From Comamonadaceae bacterium 2FH (GTDB taxonomy: Bacteria; Pseudomonadota; Gammaproteobacteria; Burkholderiales; Burkholderiaceae_C), in the NCBI GenBank assembly GCA_005503335.1, contig SCMQ01000015.1:37301-101300 (forward strand): a stretch of 64,000 bases of DNA. Direction: 5' to 3'. Position numbers and translations under genes: made by a program. Below, in pieces: positions 30,422 through 39,530 of this stretch. Numbering within the stretch: position 1 is the first letter of the stretch; each line of letters begins with the position of its first letter. The notes beneath the pieces were generated by a model, which saw only the letters and a list, made by a program, of their open reading frames with translations, was not told the origin of the DNA and ran no database searches.

Positions 30422-31651
30422 ATGGCAAAAGAGTACAAGGATCTGGTGGTTGGCCTCGACATCGGCACCGCAAAGGTGATGGTGGTGGTGGGCGAGGTCA
30501 TGCCCGGCGGCGAGCTCAAGCTCGCGGGCCTGGGCATCGCGCCGAGCAACGGCCTCAAGCGCGGCGTGGTGGTCAACATCGACGCCACGGTGCAGAGCAT
30601 CCAGCAGGCGCTCAAGGAGGCCGAGCTGATGGCGGACTGCAAGATCACGCGTGTCTACACCGGCATCACCGGCAGCCATATCCGCGGCATCAATTCCAGC
30701 GGCATGGTGGCGGTGAAGGACAAGGAGGTCACGCCGGCCGACGTGGCACGCGTGGTCGAGACCGCCAAGGCCATCAACATCTCGACCGACCAGCGCCTGC
30801 TGCTGGTCGAGCCGCAGGAGTTCGTGATCGACGGCCAGGACGTGAGGGAGCCGATCGGCATGAGCGGCATCCGCCTGGAGGCCAAGGTGCACATCGTGAC
30901 CGGCGCGCAGAGCGCGGCCGAGAACATCGTCAAGTGCGTGCGCCGCTGCGGCCTGGACGTGGACCAGCTGATGCTCAACCCCCTGGCCTCCAGCCTGGCG
31001 GTGCTGACCGAGGACGAGCGCGAGCTCGGCGTGGCCTGCGTGGACATAGGCGCGGGCACCACCGACGTGGCCATCTTCACCGGCGGCGCGATCCGCCACA
31101 CCGCCGTGATCCCGATCGCCGGCGACCTGATCACCAGCGACATCGCGATGGCGCTGCGCACCCCGACCAAGGACGCCGAGGATATCAAGGTCGAGTCGGG
31201 CTACGCCAAGCAGCTGCTGGCCGACCCCGAGCAGCAGGTCGAGGTGCCGGGCCTGGGCGATCGCGGGCCGCGCATGCTGTCCAAGCAGGCGCTGGCCGGC
31301 GTGATCGAACCGCGCGTCGAGGAGATCTTCTCGCTGGTGCAGCAGGTGGTGCGCGAGTCGGGCTACGAGGAGGTGCTGTCCTCGGGCATCGTGCTCACCG
31401 GCGGCAGCTCGGTCATGCCGGGCATGGTCGAGCTCGGCGAGGACATCTTCCTCAAGCCGGTGCGCCGCGGCGTGCCCAAGTATTCGAGCGCCCTGGCCGA
31501 CATGGTGGCCCAGCCGCGCGCGGCCACCGTCATGGGCCTGATGGAGGAGGCGCGCCTGGCGCGCCTGCGCGGCTTCAAGGTGGCGCAGAAGAACGGCTCG
31601 ATGAAGACCGCCTTCGGCCGCTTCAAGGACTTCATCGTGGGGAACTTCTGA
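30422..31651 (+). CDS. ftsA: cell division protein FtsA
   Basis: A 409-residue actin-like ATPase that tethers FtsZ to the membrane. Motifs are VVGLDIGTAKVMVVVG at residues 8-23, IGAGTTDVAIFTGGAIRHT near 206, the 1C domain around RVYTGITGSHIRGINSSG and VLTGGSSVMPGMVELGEDIF. The C-terminal amphipathic membrane-targeting helix is KTAFGRFKDFIVGNF. A GGTGGAG precedes the ATG. It is followed not directly by ftsZ but by a 236-base gap holding a repeat. Confidence 0.95.
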   Translation: MAKEYKDLVVGLDIGTAKVMVVVGEVMPGGELKLAGLGIAPSNGLKRGVVVNIDATVQSIQQALKEAELMADCKITRVYTGITGSHIRGINSSGMVAVKDKEVTPADVARVVETAKAINISTDQRLLLVEPQEFVIDGQDVREPIGMSGIRLEAKVHIVTGAQSAAENIVKCVRRCGLDVDQLMLNPLASSLAVLTEDERELGVACVDIGAGTTDVAIFTGGAIRHTAVIPIAGDLITSDIAMALRTPTKDAEDIKVESGYAKQLLADPEQQVEVPGLGDRGPRMLSKQALAGVIEPRVEEIFSLVQQVVRESGYEEVLSSGIVLTGGSSVMPGMVELGEDIFLKPVRRGVPKYSSALADMVAQPRAATVMGLMEEARLARLRGFKVAQKNGSMKTAFGRFKDFIVGNF

Positions 31652-31654
31652 AGT

Positions 31655-31731
31655 GAAACGCCCCCACGCTCATCACTTCGTGTATTCGCTGCCCCCCGAG
31701 GGGGCCCAGGCCTCCTTTGGGGCGGCCCGGC
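31655..31731 (+). repeat. dispersed hairpin repeat, copy 2, between ftsA and ftsZ
   Basis: GAAACGCCCCCACGCT, CACTTCGTGT, CGCTGCCCCCCGAGGGGGC and TTTGGGGCGGCCCGGC follow the ftsA stop by three bases. This copy keeps the CACTTCGTGT block that is also in the mpl copy but is lost from murD. The GCCCCC-CGA-GGGGGC arm forms a tight hairpin. A 28-codon frame after it (31744-31827) does not look coding. The rest of the gap up to the ftsZ ribosome site AGGAGAG (31876-31882) shows nothing else I can name. Confidence 0.85.
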
Positions 31732-31887
31732 AGGAGGCCTGACATGTGGCGCAAGCTCTACCTGGCGCGCGGCAGTCCGCCCACCTCGCGAAAACGACGA
31801 TGGCGAGGCACCGGCCCGCCGTCCTGAGACAGCCCTCAATAACAAGCATTCACGACATTCAGGCAACTGCAGATTTAGGAGAGAAAC

Positions 31888-33111
31888 ATGAGCATCGAAA
31901 TGATTGAAGTCGAAGAGTTCAATCTGGGCACCCAGATCAAGGTGATCGGCGTGGGCGGCGGCGGCGGCAACGCGGTCGAGCACATGATCGGCCGCCATGT
32001 CCAGGGCGTCGAGTTCATCTGCGCCAACACCGATGCGCAGGCGCTCAGCCGCAGCGCCGCCCACCGCACGATCCAGCTCGGCGTGAGCGGCCTGGGCGCG
32101 GGCAGCAAGCCCGAGAAGGGCCGCGAGGCCGCCGAGGCGGCGCTGGACGACATCCGCGCCGCGATCGGCGGGGCCCACATGCTGTTCATCACCGCCGGCA
32201 TGGGCGGCGGCACCGGCACCGGCGCCGCGCCCGTGATCGCGCGCGTGGCCAAGGAGATGGGCATCCTCACGGTGGGCGTGGTGACCAAGCCCTTCGATTG
32301 GGAGGGCGGCCGGCGCATGACCAACGCCGACAACGGCCTGTCCGAGCTCGAGGCCAACGTCGACTCGCTGATCGTGGTGCTCAACGAGAAGCTGCTCGAG
32401 GTGCTGGGAGACGACATCACCCAGGACGAGGCCTTCGCCCATGCCAACGACGTGCTCAAGAACGCCGTGGGCGGCATCGCCGAGATCATCAACGTGCCCG
32501 GCCATGTGAACGTGGACTTCGAGGACGTGCGCACCGTGATGGGCGAACCCGGCAAGGCCATGATGGGCACGGCCCTGGCCAACGGACCGGACCGCGCGCG
32601 CATCGCGGCCGAACAGGCCGTGGCCTGCCCGCTGCTCGAAGGCATAGACCTGTCGGGCGCCAAGGGCGTGTTGGTGCTGATCACGGCGGCCAAGGGCTCG
32701 CTCAAGCTCAGCGAGTCCAAGACCGCGATGACCACCATCCGCAACTTCGCCTCGGCCGACGCCCACGTGATCTACGGCACGGCCTACGACGACGCCCTGG
32801 GCGACGAGATCCGCGTCACCGTGGTCGCGACCGGCCTGTCGCGCCAGGGCCAGCGCCGCACGGCGCCGCCGCTGCAGGTGCTGCGCACCGGCACCGACAA
32901 CGTGCCGTTCAACCTGCCTGGCGTGGGCGCCACCCTGGGTGGCTCCGGCGTCGGCATGGCCAGCGGCGGCCAGCCCGACTACGGCAACATGAGCGTGCCC
33001 AGCGTGTGGCGCACCAACCGCACCCAGGCCGCGGCCAAGGTGGACGCGCTGGCCTCGGGCGGCATGGACGACTTCGAGATCCCGGCATTTCTCCGCAAGC
33101 AGGCTGATTGA
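31888..33111 (+). CDS. ftsZ: cell division GTPase FtsZ
   Basis: A 407-residue tubulin-like GTPase forming the Z ring. Motifs are [16 protein letters not shown], the tubulin signature [13 protein letters not shown] near residue 109, [11 protein letters not shown] and the C-terminal FtsA/ZipA-binding peptide [14 protein letters not shown]. The variable linker is short (about 330-390). A strong TTTAGGAGAG lies five bases before the ATG. It lies 236 bases beyond ftsA, so it may have its own promoter in the gap. Confidence 0.97.
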   Translation: MSIEMIEVEEFNLGTQIKVIGVGGGGGNAVEHMIGRHVQGVEFICANTDAQALSRSAAHRTIQLGVSGLGAGSKPEKGREAAEAALDDIRAAIGGAHMLFITAGMGGGTGTGAAPVIARVAKEMGILTVGVVTKPFDWEGGRRMTNADNGLSELEANVDSLIVVLNEKLLEVLGDDITQDEAFAHANDVLKNAVGGIAEIINVPGHVNVDFEDVRTVMGEPGKAMMGTALANGPDRARIAAEQAVACPLLEGIDLSGAKGVLVLITAAKGSLKLSESKTAMTTIRNFASADAHVIYGTAYDDALGDEIRVTVVATGLSRQGQRRTAPPLQVLRTGTDNVPFNLPGVGATLGGSGVGMASGGQPDYGNMSVPSVWRTNRTQAAAKVDALASGGMDDFEIPAFLRKQAD

Positions 33112-33227
33112 TGGGCGTCAAGCTGCTGCGCGGACCGATCTGAGGCCTGTGGTGCTCGCCGTACCGAAGTACGGCTGCGCGCCTCGGCCTCACCTCGGCC
33201 TGCTCGCGACGCTTGCCATCCCATCAA
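33108..33227 (+). repeat. structured spacer between ftsZ and lpxC (nested inverted repeats)
   Basis: An outer pair TTGATGGG (33108-33115) and CCCATCAA (33220-33227) encloses GAGGC (33142-33146) and GCCTC (33180-33184). These in turn enclose a perfect hairpin GCCGTAC-CGAA-GTACGGC (33158-33175). There is no T-run after it, so it is not an ordinary terminator. It may be an interspersed palindromic element or an mRNA-stabilising structure at the end of ftsZ. Confidence 0.6.
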
Positions 33228-33261
33228 TCCCCTTGTCCGGGCGGCCGAATGGCCAAAAAAT

Positions 33262-33267
33262 TAAAAT
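33262..33267 (+). promoter_or_regulatory. -10-like TAAAAT, 7 bases before the lpxC start
   Basis: TAAAAT followed by GGCGTCC and ATG at 33275 with no Shine-Dalgarno. This supports the ATG at 33275 over the in-frame ATG at 33266, which overlaps the hexamer, and predicts a leaderless lpxC mRNA. Confidence 0.5.
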
Positions 33268-33274
33268 GGCGTCC

Positions 33275-34198
33275 ATGCTTGCGCAACGTACCCTCAAGAC
33301 GCTGACCCGCGCGGTCGGCGTCGGGCTGCACAGCGGCCAGCGGGTGGAACTGACCCTGAGGCCGGCCCAGCCCGACACCGGCATCGTGTTCCGGCGCGTG
33401 GACCTGCCCCTGCCGGTCGACATTCCGATCTCCGCGCTGGCGGTGACGGACACGCGCCTGGCCTCGACGATTTCCAACGGCGGCGCCAAGGTGCACACGG
33501 TGGAGCACCTGATGTCGGCCTGCGCGGGCTTAGGCCTGGACAACCTCTACGTGGACATCACGGCCGAGGAGGTGCCCATCCTGGACGGCTCGGCCTCGTC
33601 CTTCGTGTTCCTGCTGCAAAGCGCCGGTATCGAGCTGCAGGATGCACCCAAGCGCTTCATCCGCGTGCTGCGGCCGGTCGAGGTGCGCGAGGGCCAGGGC
33701 GACAACGTCAAGTGGGCGCGCCTGGAGCCCTACCACGGCTACAAGCTGAGCTTCGAGATCGACTTCGACCACCCGGCCGTGGACTCCACCGGCCAGCGCG
33801 TCGAGTTCGACCTGGGCCAGGGCAACTACATGCGCGACATCGCGCGTGCCCGCACCTTCGGCTTCACGCGCGATGTGGAGATGATGCGCGCCAACGGCCT
33901 GGCCCTGGGCGGCGGCCTGGACAACGCCATCGTGATGGACGACTACAAGGTGCTCAACGCCGAGGGCCTGCGCTACGACGACGAGTTCGTCAAGCACAAG
34001 ATCCTGGACGCCATGGGCGACCTCTACCTGATCGGCAAGCCCCTGCTGGCGGCCTACAGCGCCTTCCGCTCGGGACACGCGCTGAACAACAAGCTGCTGC
34101 GCGAGCTGCTGTCGCACAGCGACGCCTTCGAGATCGTGACGTTCGAGGACGAGAAAAAGGCCCCGGCGGGCTTCGCCTTGCCCGCGCGCGCCTGGTAG
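33275..34198 (+). CDS. lpxC: UDP-3-O-acyl-N-acetylglucosamine deacetylase LpxC
   Basis: A 307-residue zinc deacetylase, the committed step of lipid A synthesis. It opens [24 protein letters not shown]. Zinc-site and catalytic motifs include [59 protein letters not shown] and [17 protein letters not shown]. It closes the dcw cluster as in other proteobacteria, but here a structured spacer and its own putative -10 separate it from ftsZ. Confidence 0.95.
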   Translation: MLAQRTLKTLTRAVGVGLHSGQRVELTLRPAQPDTGIVFRRVDLPLPVDIPISALAVTDTRLASTISNGGAKVHTVEHLMSACAGLGLDNLYVDITAEEVPILDGSASSFVFLLQSAGIELQDAPKRFIRVLRPVEVREGQGDNVKWARLEPYHGYKLSFEIDFDHPAVDSTGQRVEFDLGQGNYMRDIARARTFGFTRDVEMMRANGLALGGGLDNAIVMDDYKVLNAEGLRYDDEFVKHKILDAMGDLYLIGKPLLAAYSAFRSGHALNNKLLRELLSHSDAFEIVTFEDEKKAPAGFALPARAW

Positions 34199-34200
34199 GC

Positions 34201-34377
34201 ATGCTGCTGTTCCGCTGGGCCGTCCTGATGCTGCTGCTCGCAGCGGCCGTGTCCTTCGCCTTCTACGCGGGTACGGGCCAGGCCAGGTACCGGCGCATGG
34301 GCCTGGTCATCCTCAAGTGGACCCTGATCGCGGCGTTCGGCTTCTTTGCCGTTTTGATCCTCGAGAACCTGGCCTGA
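34201..34377 (+). CDS. small two-helix membrane protein of unknown function
   Basis: A 58-residue protein starting two bases after the lpxC stop. Two hydrophobic segments (about residues 4-22, FRWAVLMLLLAAAVSFAFY, and 38-54, ILKWTLIAAFGFFAVLI) flank a short basic loop (GTGQARYRRMGLV). I recognise no family. Its tight coupling to lpxC suggests co-translation. It ends ten bases before the convergent ruvC stop. Confidence 0.7.
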   Translation: MLLFRWAVLMLLLAAAVSFAFYAGTGQARYRRMGLVILKWTLIAAFGFFAVLILENLA

Positions 34378-34387
34378 ACTCAGGCCG

Positions 34388-34936
34388 TCAGTGGCTGCGG
34401 CCGCCGCGGTACATGCCGCTGGTCTTGCGCTGCAGCACGCCGGCTGCGGCCAGCTTGTTCATCGAGGGGCTGGCGTGCGCGTGCGTGATGGCCAGGCCCA
34501 GGGCGTCGGCTGCATCCTGGCGCGGCACGCCGGGCAGGCGCAGCAGGCGCTTGACCATCTCCTGCACCTGGGCCTTGGCGGCGCGGCCGTGGCCGGTGAC
34601 GGCCTGCTTCATCTGCAGCGCCGTGTACTCGGCCACCGGCAGGTCGCAGGACACCAAGGCCGTGACGCAGGCGCCGCGCGCCTGGCCCAGCAGCAGCGTG
34701 GCCTGGGGGTTGACGTTGACGAACACGATCTCGACCGAGGCCGCGTCGGGCTGGTAGCGCGCAGCGATCTCGCGGATGCCGTCGTACAGCACCTTCAGGC
34801 GCGCCGGCAGGTTGCCCATCTCCTCGCGCGTGGTCTGGATCACGCCGCTGGCCACATAGTGCAGCGCGCTGCCGTCGACGTCGAGCACGCCGAAGCCGGT
34901 GGTCTGCAGGCCGGGGTCTATGCCTAGGATGCGCAT
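34388..34936 (-). CDS. ruvC: Holliday junction resolvase RuvC
   Basis: A 182-residue RNase H-fold endonuclease. Catalytic acidic residues are seen in [16 protein letters not shown] (Asp7), [23 protein letters not shown] (Glu) and [18 protein letters not shown] (two Asp). ruvA and ruvB are not in the window. It is the last gene of a minus-strand run that starts at the RNB ribonuclease. Confidence 0.95.
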   Translation of the reverse strand: MRILGIDPGLQTTGFGVLDVDGSALHYVASGVIQTTREEMGNLPARLKVLYDGIREIAARYQPDAASVEIVFVNVNPQATLLLGQARGACVTALVSCDLPVAEYTALQMKQAVTGHGRAAKAQVQEMVKRLLRLPGVPRQDAADALGLAITHAHASPSMNKLAAAGVLQRKTSGMYRGGRSH

Positions 34937-34954
34937 GGGGGATGGAGCTTGCGC

Positions 34955-35683
34955 TCAGGGTAGCACGGCGTCGCCCATGCGGGCCGCGATGACCGAGGCG
35001 CGGTGGCCCAGGTAGGCCGACTGGGGCACGCGCTCGAAGTAGCGCGGACGCGGCAGCATCACCGCCAGGCGCGCGGCCTCCCAGGCCGTGAGGCGGGCGG
35101 CCGGCTTGCGGTAGTAATGCTGGGCCGCGGCCTCGGCGCCGAACACGCCTTCGCCCCACTCGACGCTGTTGAGGTAGATCTCCAGGATGCGCTGCTTGGT
35201 CAGCAGGGTCTCCAGCGCCAGGGTGAGCATGAATTCCTGGCCCTTGCGCAGCAGGGTGCGCTCGCCCGAGAGCAGCAGGTTCTTGGCCAGCTGCTGGGTG
35301 ATGGTCGAGCCGCCGACGATCTTGAGCGGGCGCGCCGATCGCGCCTGCGCTGCGCGGCGCGCGGCCAGCGCCTCGGCCTTGGCGTTCTTTTCCCAGGCCT
35401 TTTCCAGGGCTTCCCATTCCACGCCGTCGTGGTGTATGAAGTCACCGTCCTCGGAGGCGATCACGGCGCGCTTGAGCTGGTCCGACATCTGCGCATAGGG
35501 CACCCACTGCTGGCGCCAGCGCAGGCGGCCCTTCTCGCTGAGCAGCCGCCAGGCTTCGGAGCGCTGGAAGGCGGTGGACTGCGGGTCGACCACGGCCATC
35601 AGCGCGATGCGGGCCACGAAGAACAACTGCAGGCTCAGGGCCAGGAGCACCCCCAGGGCCAGCCAGCGCCACAGCGCTTTCAT
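34955..35683 (-). CDS. mtgA: monofunctional biosynthetic peptidoglycan transglycosylase
   Basis: A 242-residue membrane-anchored GT51 glycosyltransferase polymerising lipid II. One N-terminal transmembrane segment (about 8-30) is followed by the family motifs VIASEDGDFIHHDGVEWEALEKAW with the catalytic Glu, IVGGSTITQQLAKNLLLSGERTLLRKGQE, KQRILEIYLNSVEWGEGVFGAEAAAQHYY and WEAARLAVMLPRPRYF. The ATG at 35683 is preceded by AAGAGGC. It is 19 bases downstream of aroE. Confidence 0.94.
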   Translation of the reverse strand: MKALWRWLALGVLLALSLQLFFVARIALMAVVDPQSTAFQRSEAWRLLSEKGRLRWRQQWVPYAQMSDQLKRAVIASEDGDFIHHDGVEWEALEKAWEKNAKAEALAARRAAQARSARPLKIVGGSTITQQLAKNLLLSGERTLLRKGQEFMLTLALETLLTKQRILEIYLNSVEWGEGVFGAEAAAQHYYRKPAARLTAWEAARLAVMLPRPRYFERVPQSAYLGHRASVIAARMGDAVLP

Positions 35684-35702
35684 GCCTCTTGCGCTCCCAG
35701 GC

Positions 35703-36545
35703 TCAGGCTGCTGCCAGCTTCTCGCGCAGCTCGGCCAGCACGGCGGCGCTGGGCGGGCGCACGCCGCGCCAGATGCGGAAGGCCTCGGCGGCCTGCTCGA
35801 CCAGCATGCCCAGGCCGTCGCGCGGCACGGCACCATGGGCTGCGGCCCAGTCCATGAAGCCCTGGGCGGCCGGGCCGTACATCAGGTCGCAGGCCAGGGC
35901 GCCGGGGCGCAGCACGCTGGCCGGCACCGGCACGCCGGCGCCCTTGAGGCTGCTCGAGGAGGCGTTGATGACCAGGTCGAAGCCGGCCTCGGTCACGGCC
36001 GCGTCCTGCAGGCCGCAGGCCAGCAGTTCCACGCCCTGCTGTGCGGCCAGCGCGGCATGGCGCGCCGCCACCTCCTGGGCGCGCGAGGCCGTGCGGTTGG
36101 CCAGCACCACGCGGCGCGGGCGCTGCTCCAGCAGCGGGCCCAGCACGCCGGCGCCGGCGCCGCCCGCGCCGATCAGCAGCACGTCGCGGCCGGCCAGCGC
36201 GACACCGGCATTGCGCGTGATGTCGTTGATCAGGCCCACGCCGTCGGTGTTGTCGGCCAGGATCTGGTCGCCGTCCAGGCGCAGCGTGTTGCAGGCCCCG
36301 GCCAGCGCCACGCGCGGGCTGGCCTCGGTGGCCAGGGCCGCGGCCTGCAGCTTGAACGGCACGGTGACGTTGCAGCCCTTGCCGCCCTGGTCGCGAAAGG
36401 CCTGCAGGGCCGCGGCGAAGCCGTCCAGCGGGACCAGGCGCTTGTCGTAATGCACCGGCTCGCCGCTGAGCTCGGCAAAACGGTTCTGGATCCAGGGCGA
36501 CTTGCTGTGCTCGACCGGGTTGCCCATCAGGCAGTAGTTGTCCAT
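35703..36545 (-). CDS. aroE: shikimate 5-dehydrogenase
   Basis: A 280-residue NADP-dependent enzyme of the shikimate pathway. Motifs are YCLMGNPVEHSKSPWIQNRFA with the shikimate-binding serines, GCNVTVPFKLQA with the catalytic Lys, ADNTDGVGLIND with Asp, and the nucleotide loop LLIGAGGAGAGVLGPLL. The ATG at 36545 has AGAGACAGA upstream. It shares a minus-strand run with the TonB-like gene and mtgA. Confidence 0.94.
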   Translation of the reverse strand: MDNYCLMGNPVEHSKSPWIQNRFAELSGEPVHYDKRLVPLDGFAAALQAFRDQGGKGCNVTVPFKLQAAALATEASPRVALAGACNTLRLDGDQILADNTDGVGLINDITRNAGVALAGRDVLLIGAGGAGAGVLGPLLEQRPRRVVLANRTASRAQEVAARHAALAAQQGVELLACGLQDAAVTEAGFDLVINASSSSLKGAGVPVPASVLRPGALACDLMYGPAAQGFMDWAAAHGAVPRDGLGMLVEQAAEAFRIWRGVRPPSAAVLAELREKLAAA

Positions 36546-36568
36546 CTGTCTCTCTTTTCGATGCTTGC

Positions 36569-37432
36569 TCAATGCGCAGTCAAACGGGTTTCCAGGGTCT
36601 CGTCGCGCGTGAAGCGGAAACGCGACACGACCACGATCTGGTCGGCGCGGCGCCGCATGGCCTCGTTGAAGCGGCCGAAGGGGCCGGCGCCGCGCGCGAT
36701 CGCCGCTGCGCGGCGGTCCAGCGTGAGGTTGCCCGAGGTTTCGGCGACCTCCGCGTCCAGCACCCGGCCGTCGTGGTTGACGGTGACCACCATGGTCAGC
36801 TCGCCGTAGAGCTTGCGCCCCGCCGCCTGGGGAAACTGCTCGGTGCCGCGCTCCTCGATGCGGCGGCGCAGGCCGTCGTAGTAGACCGCGTAGACCTCCT
36901 CGCGCGTGGCCGGGCTGATGTAGCGCTTCTTGGGCCGGGCGTTCTCCTCGTTGACGCGCCGCTCGATCTCGGCCAGCAGCTTGTGGAGCTGGCGCCGCTT
37001 TTCCTCGCGTGCCTGGGCCTCGCGCGAGGGGCTGGGCTGCTGCGGGTCGGGCGGGGGCAGGGCGGCCAGCTGCCTGCGCACCTGGGCCATCAGCAGGGTC
37101 TGCTGGGCCTGCAGCGCCTCGATGCGGCGCTGGGCCTCCTCGGCCGCGTCGCCCATCTCGGTCAGGGCCGAGGGCGGCAGCGGCGTGGTCGCGCGGCCGC
37201 GCTCGGCCTCGCCGCCGCCGGCCAGTGAGGACTGGGCGATGGCCGTGGCCTTGACGGGCTTTTCGCTGGCCTTGGCGTTGACCAGGATGACTTCCAGCGG
37301 AGTGTCCTGGAACACGCGCTTGAAACCCTCGGGGTCGACGAAGCGCACCGTGAGCAGCGCCGCATGGACGGCCAGGGACAAGCCCAGCGCCCATTGCAGG
37401 GTGGTCAGCTGGCGAAAAAACCTCAGGTTCAC
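36569..37432 (-). CDS. TonB-family energy-transducer-like protein
   Basis: A 287-residue protein with one N-terminal transmembrane helix (about 10-30, TTLQWALGLSLAVHAALLTVRFV). A long helical Glu/Arg/Gln-rich region follows (about 90-185). A C-terminal TonB-like beta domain spans ISPATREEVYAVYYDGLRRRIEERGTEQFP through LTMVVTVNHDGRVLDAEVAETSGN. No exbB or exbD is nearby and the Pro-rich spacer of classical TonB is missing, so its receptor is unknown. The start is GTG at 37432, overlapping the ribonuclease stop as GTGA. The family call is firm, the role is not. Confidence 0.8.
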   Translation of the reverse strand: MNLRFFRQLTTLQWALGLSLAVHAALLTVRFVDPEGFKRVFQDTPLEVILVNAKASEKPVKATAIAQSSLAGGGEAERGRATTPLPPSALTEMGDAAEEAQRRIEALQAQQTLLMAQVRRQLAALPPPDPQQPSPSREAQAREEKRRQLHKLLAEIERRVNEENARPKKRYISPATREEVYAVYYDGLRRRIEERGTEQFPQAAGRKLYGELTMVVTVNHDGRVLDAEVAETSGNLTLDRRAAAIARGAGPFGRFNEAMRRRADQIVVVSRFRFTRDETLETRLTAH

Positions 37433-39492
37433 GGTTGGGGATTATTGGGGCTGGCGGCGTCGGCTTCGCTGAGGTCGACGGCGATCGCGATCGGGCCGGC
37501 GGCCGGCTCCTCCTCGTCCTCCTCGGCCTCGGCCGCAGGCGGGGCCGCGCTGTCCAGGCGCTCGATCACGGTGCCGCTGAGGTCCAGCGCGATCTCGTCG
37601 ATCTCGCCCAGCCGCACGCGCAGCCGGGCGCCGCGCGCCAGGCCTTGGGCGCCGAGCACCGGCAGCACCAGGGGCAGGTGCTCGGCGCGCACCAGCCAGC
37701 TGCCGCCCGGGCCTTCCTTGAAGGTGGTGGCCTCCAGCTCGCCTATGCCTTGCTGGCGCAGGTACTGCAGCGTCCAGAAGCGCTCCATGCCGGCCTGGTA
37801 GCCGTTGTAGGCGCTGTAGGCCGCTTCGAAGCCGCTGATGATGGAGAACAGCTCGGCGTCCTTGGGCTTGAACGGCGCGGCCAGGGCCGCGGCCCGGCCG
37901 TGGCGCGCGCAGGCGATGATCTGCCACTGGTTGACCAGGTCGGTGTAGCGGCGCAGCGGCGAGGTGCTCCAGGCGTAGCTCTTGACGCCTATGCCTGCAT
38001 GCGGCAGCGCCTTGGTGCCCATGCGCACCTTGACCCCCGGCGCCAGGCTGGCCTGGCTGCGGTAGATGCCGGGCACGCCGAGCTCGGCCAGCCACTGGCC
38101 CCAGCGGCTGTTGGCCAGGATCATGGCCTCGGCCACGATCAAGTCCAGCGGTTCGCCGCGCTTGCGCGTGCTGATCAGCACCTGCTCGCTGCCGCTCGGC
38201 ACTTGGCCGTCGTTGCCGACCAGGCGAAAGCTGTAGTCGGGCCGGTTGAAGGTCTCGGGCTTGCCGCGCACGATCTCGCGCTGCGCCTTCAGGTGCTTGG
38301 CCAGGCGGTAGAGGAAGGCGAGCTCATGCCGGGCTATGGGCAGGGGCGGGTGGCCGTCGGCATGCTCGAACTCGGGGTCTTCCAGCCATTCGGTGGTGAT
38401 GATCTGGTCGAGCTGGTCGTGGCGCAGGTTGGCGGCGATCGGCACGCGCTCGAGCCGGGTCTCGGAGCCCTTGATCTCCAGCGTGGCCTCGTCCAGCGTC
38501 ACGTAGAGCGAGACCGCCGGGCAGGCGCGTCCCTCGGACAGGGTGTAGGCCTGCACCACCTCGTCGGGCAGCATGGTGATCTTGTAGCCTGGCATGTAGA
38601 CCGTGGACAGGCGGGCGCGCCCGAGCTGGTCGATGGCACTGCCCGGCTGCACGGCCAGGCCCGGCGCGGCGATGTGGATGCCGACCACCACGGTGCCCGT
38701 GTCCAGGCCCTGGACCGAGAGCGCGTCGTCGATCTCGGTGGTGTGCGAATCGTCGATCGAGTAGGCCTGCACGGGCGCCAGCGGCAGCTCGTCGCGGATC
38801 TCGGGCGCCTCCAGCGCCGGAAAGCCCGTGCCCTTGGGGAAGTTCTCGAACAGGAAGCGCTGCCAGTGGAACTGGTAGGGCGAGTCGATCGCGCCGGCGC
38901 GCTGCAGCAGGGCCAGGGGTGCGGTCTGGGTGGCGCGGCTGGCCTCGACCACGGCCTTGTACTCGGGCGCGTTCTTGTCCGGCCTGAACAGGATCTTGAA
39001 CAGCTGCTCGCGGACGGCCGCCGGGCAGCGTCCCGCGCCGAGCTCGGCGGCCCAGTCGGCGATCTGCTGCTGGATCAGCTGCTTCTTCTCGATCGCGGCC
39101 AGCGCCTGCTGCACGATCTCGGCCGGCGCCTTCCTGAATCGGCCCTTGCCGGCGCGGCGGAAGTAGTGCGGTGCCTCGTACAGGCGCAGCAGGGCGCCGG
39201 CCTGCTGGGCCAGCGTGGCATCGGCGCTGAAATAATCGCGCGCCAGGTCGGCGAAGCCGAATTCCTCGTCCGGCGCGAATTCCCAGGCCAGCTCGAGCTC
39301 GATGCCGGGGGCGATCGCCTGGGCCTGGGTCAACAGCTCGGCGGGCGCCGGCTTGTCGAACTTGAGCAGGATGTTGGCGGCCTTGACCTTGACCCGCTTG
39401 CCCGACTCGAGCTCGACCTGGGCCGAGGCCTCGGCCTCCGACAGCACACGGCCGGCCAGGAATTTTCCGGCTTCTTCAAACAATGCAAACAT
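37429..39492 (-). CDS. RNB-domain exoribonuclease (RNase II/R family)
   Basis: A 687-residue 3-to-5 exoribonuclease. The RNB catalytic core has AYSIDDSHTTEIDDALSVQGL with the metal-binding aspartates near residue 247, VGIHIAAPGLAV, STVYMPGYKITMLPDEVV and KSYAWSTSPLRRYTDLVNQWQI. The N-terminal domain is not the usual double cold-shock domain of RNase II, and the C-terminus ends in an acidic tail (AEAEEDEEEPAAG). It is better called RNB ribonuclease than rnb or rnr. ATG at 39492 follows GACAAT by seven bases. Confidence 0.88.
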   Translation of the reverse strand: MFALFEEAGKFLAGRVLSEAEASAQVELESGKRVKVKAANILLKFDKPAPAELLTQAQAIAPGIELELAWEFAPDEEFGFADLARDYFSADATLAQQAGALLRLYEAPHYFRRAGKGRFRKAPAEIVQQALAAIEKKQLIQQQIADWAAELGAGRCPAAVREQLFKILFRPDKNAPEYKAVVEASRATQTAPLALLQRAGAIDSPYQFHWQRFLFENFPKGTGFPALEAPEIRDELPLAPVQAYSIDDSHTTEIDDALSVQGLDTGTVVVGIHIAAPGLAVQPGSAIDQLGRARLSTVYMPGYKITMLPDEVVQAYTLSEGRACPAVSLYVTLDEATLEIKGSETRLERVPIAANLRHDQLDQIITTEWLEDPEFEHADGHPPLPIARHELAFLYRLAKHLKAQREIVRGKPETFNRPDYSFRLVGNDGQVPSGSEQVLISTRKRGEPLDLIVAEAMILANSRWGQWLAELGVPGIYRSQASLAPGVKVRMGTKALPHAGIGVKSYAWSTSPLRRYTDLVNQWQIIACARHGRAAALAAPFKPKDAELFSIISGFEAAYSAYNGYQAGMERFWTLQYLRQQGIGELEATTFKEGPGGSWLVRAEHLPLVLPVLGAQGLARGARLRVRLGEIDEIALDLSGTVIERLDSAAPPAAEAEEDEEEPAAGPIAIAVDLSEADAASPNNPQP

Positions 39493-39499
39493 GGGCCCG

Positions 39500-39505
39500 A
39501 TTGTC
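39500..39505 (-). promoter_or_regulatory. -10-like GACAAT, 7 bases before the RNB ribonuclease start
   Basis: On the minus strand GACAAT is followed by CGGGCCC and ATG at 39492, with no Shine-Dalgarno. It would be the promoter of the whole rnb-like/tonB-like/aroE run. Confidence 0.5.
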
Positions 39506-39530
39506 CCATGGGCCACCCCTGCGCCGGGGA

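Noticed and set aside
31744..31827. A 27-residue frame between the ftsA-ftsZ repeat and ftsZ
   Set aside because: It has no ribosome site, its composition is not protein-like, and it directly abuts a repeat element.
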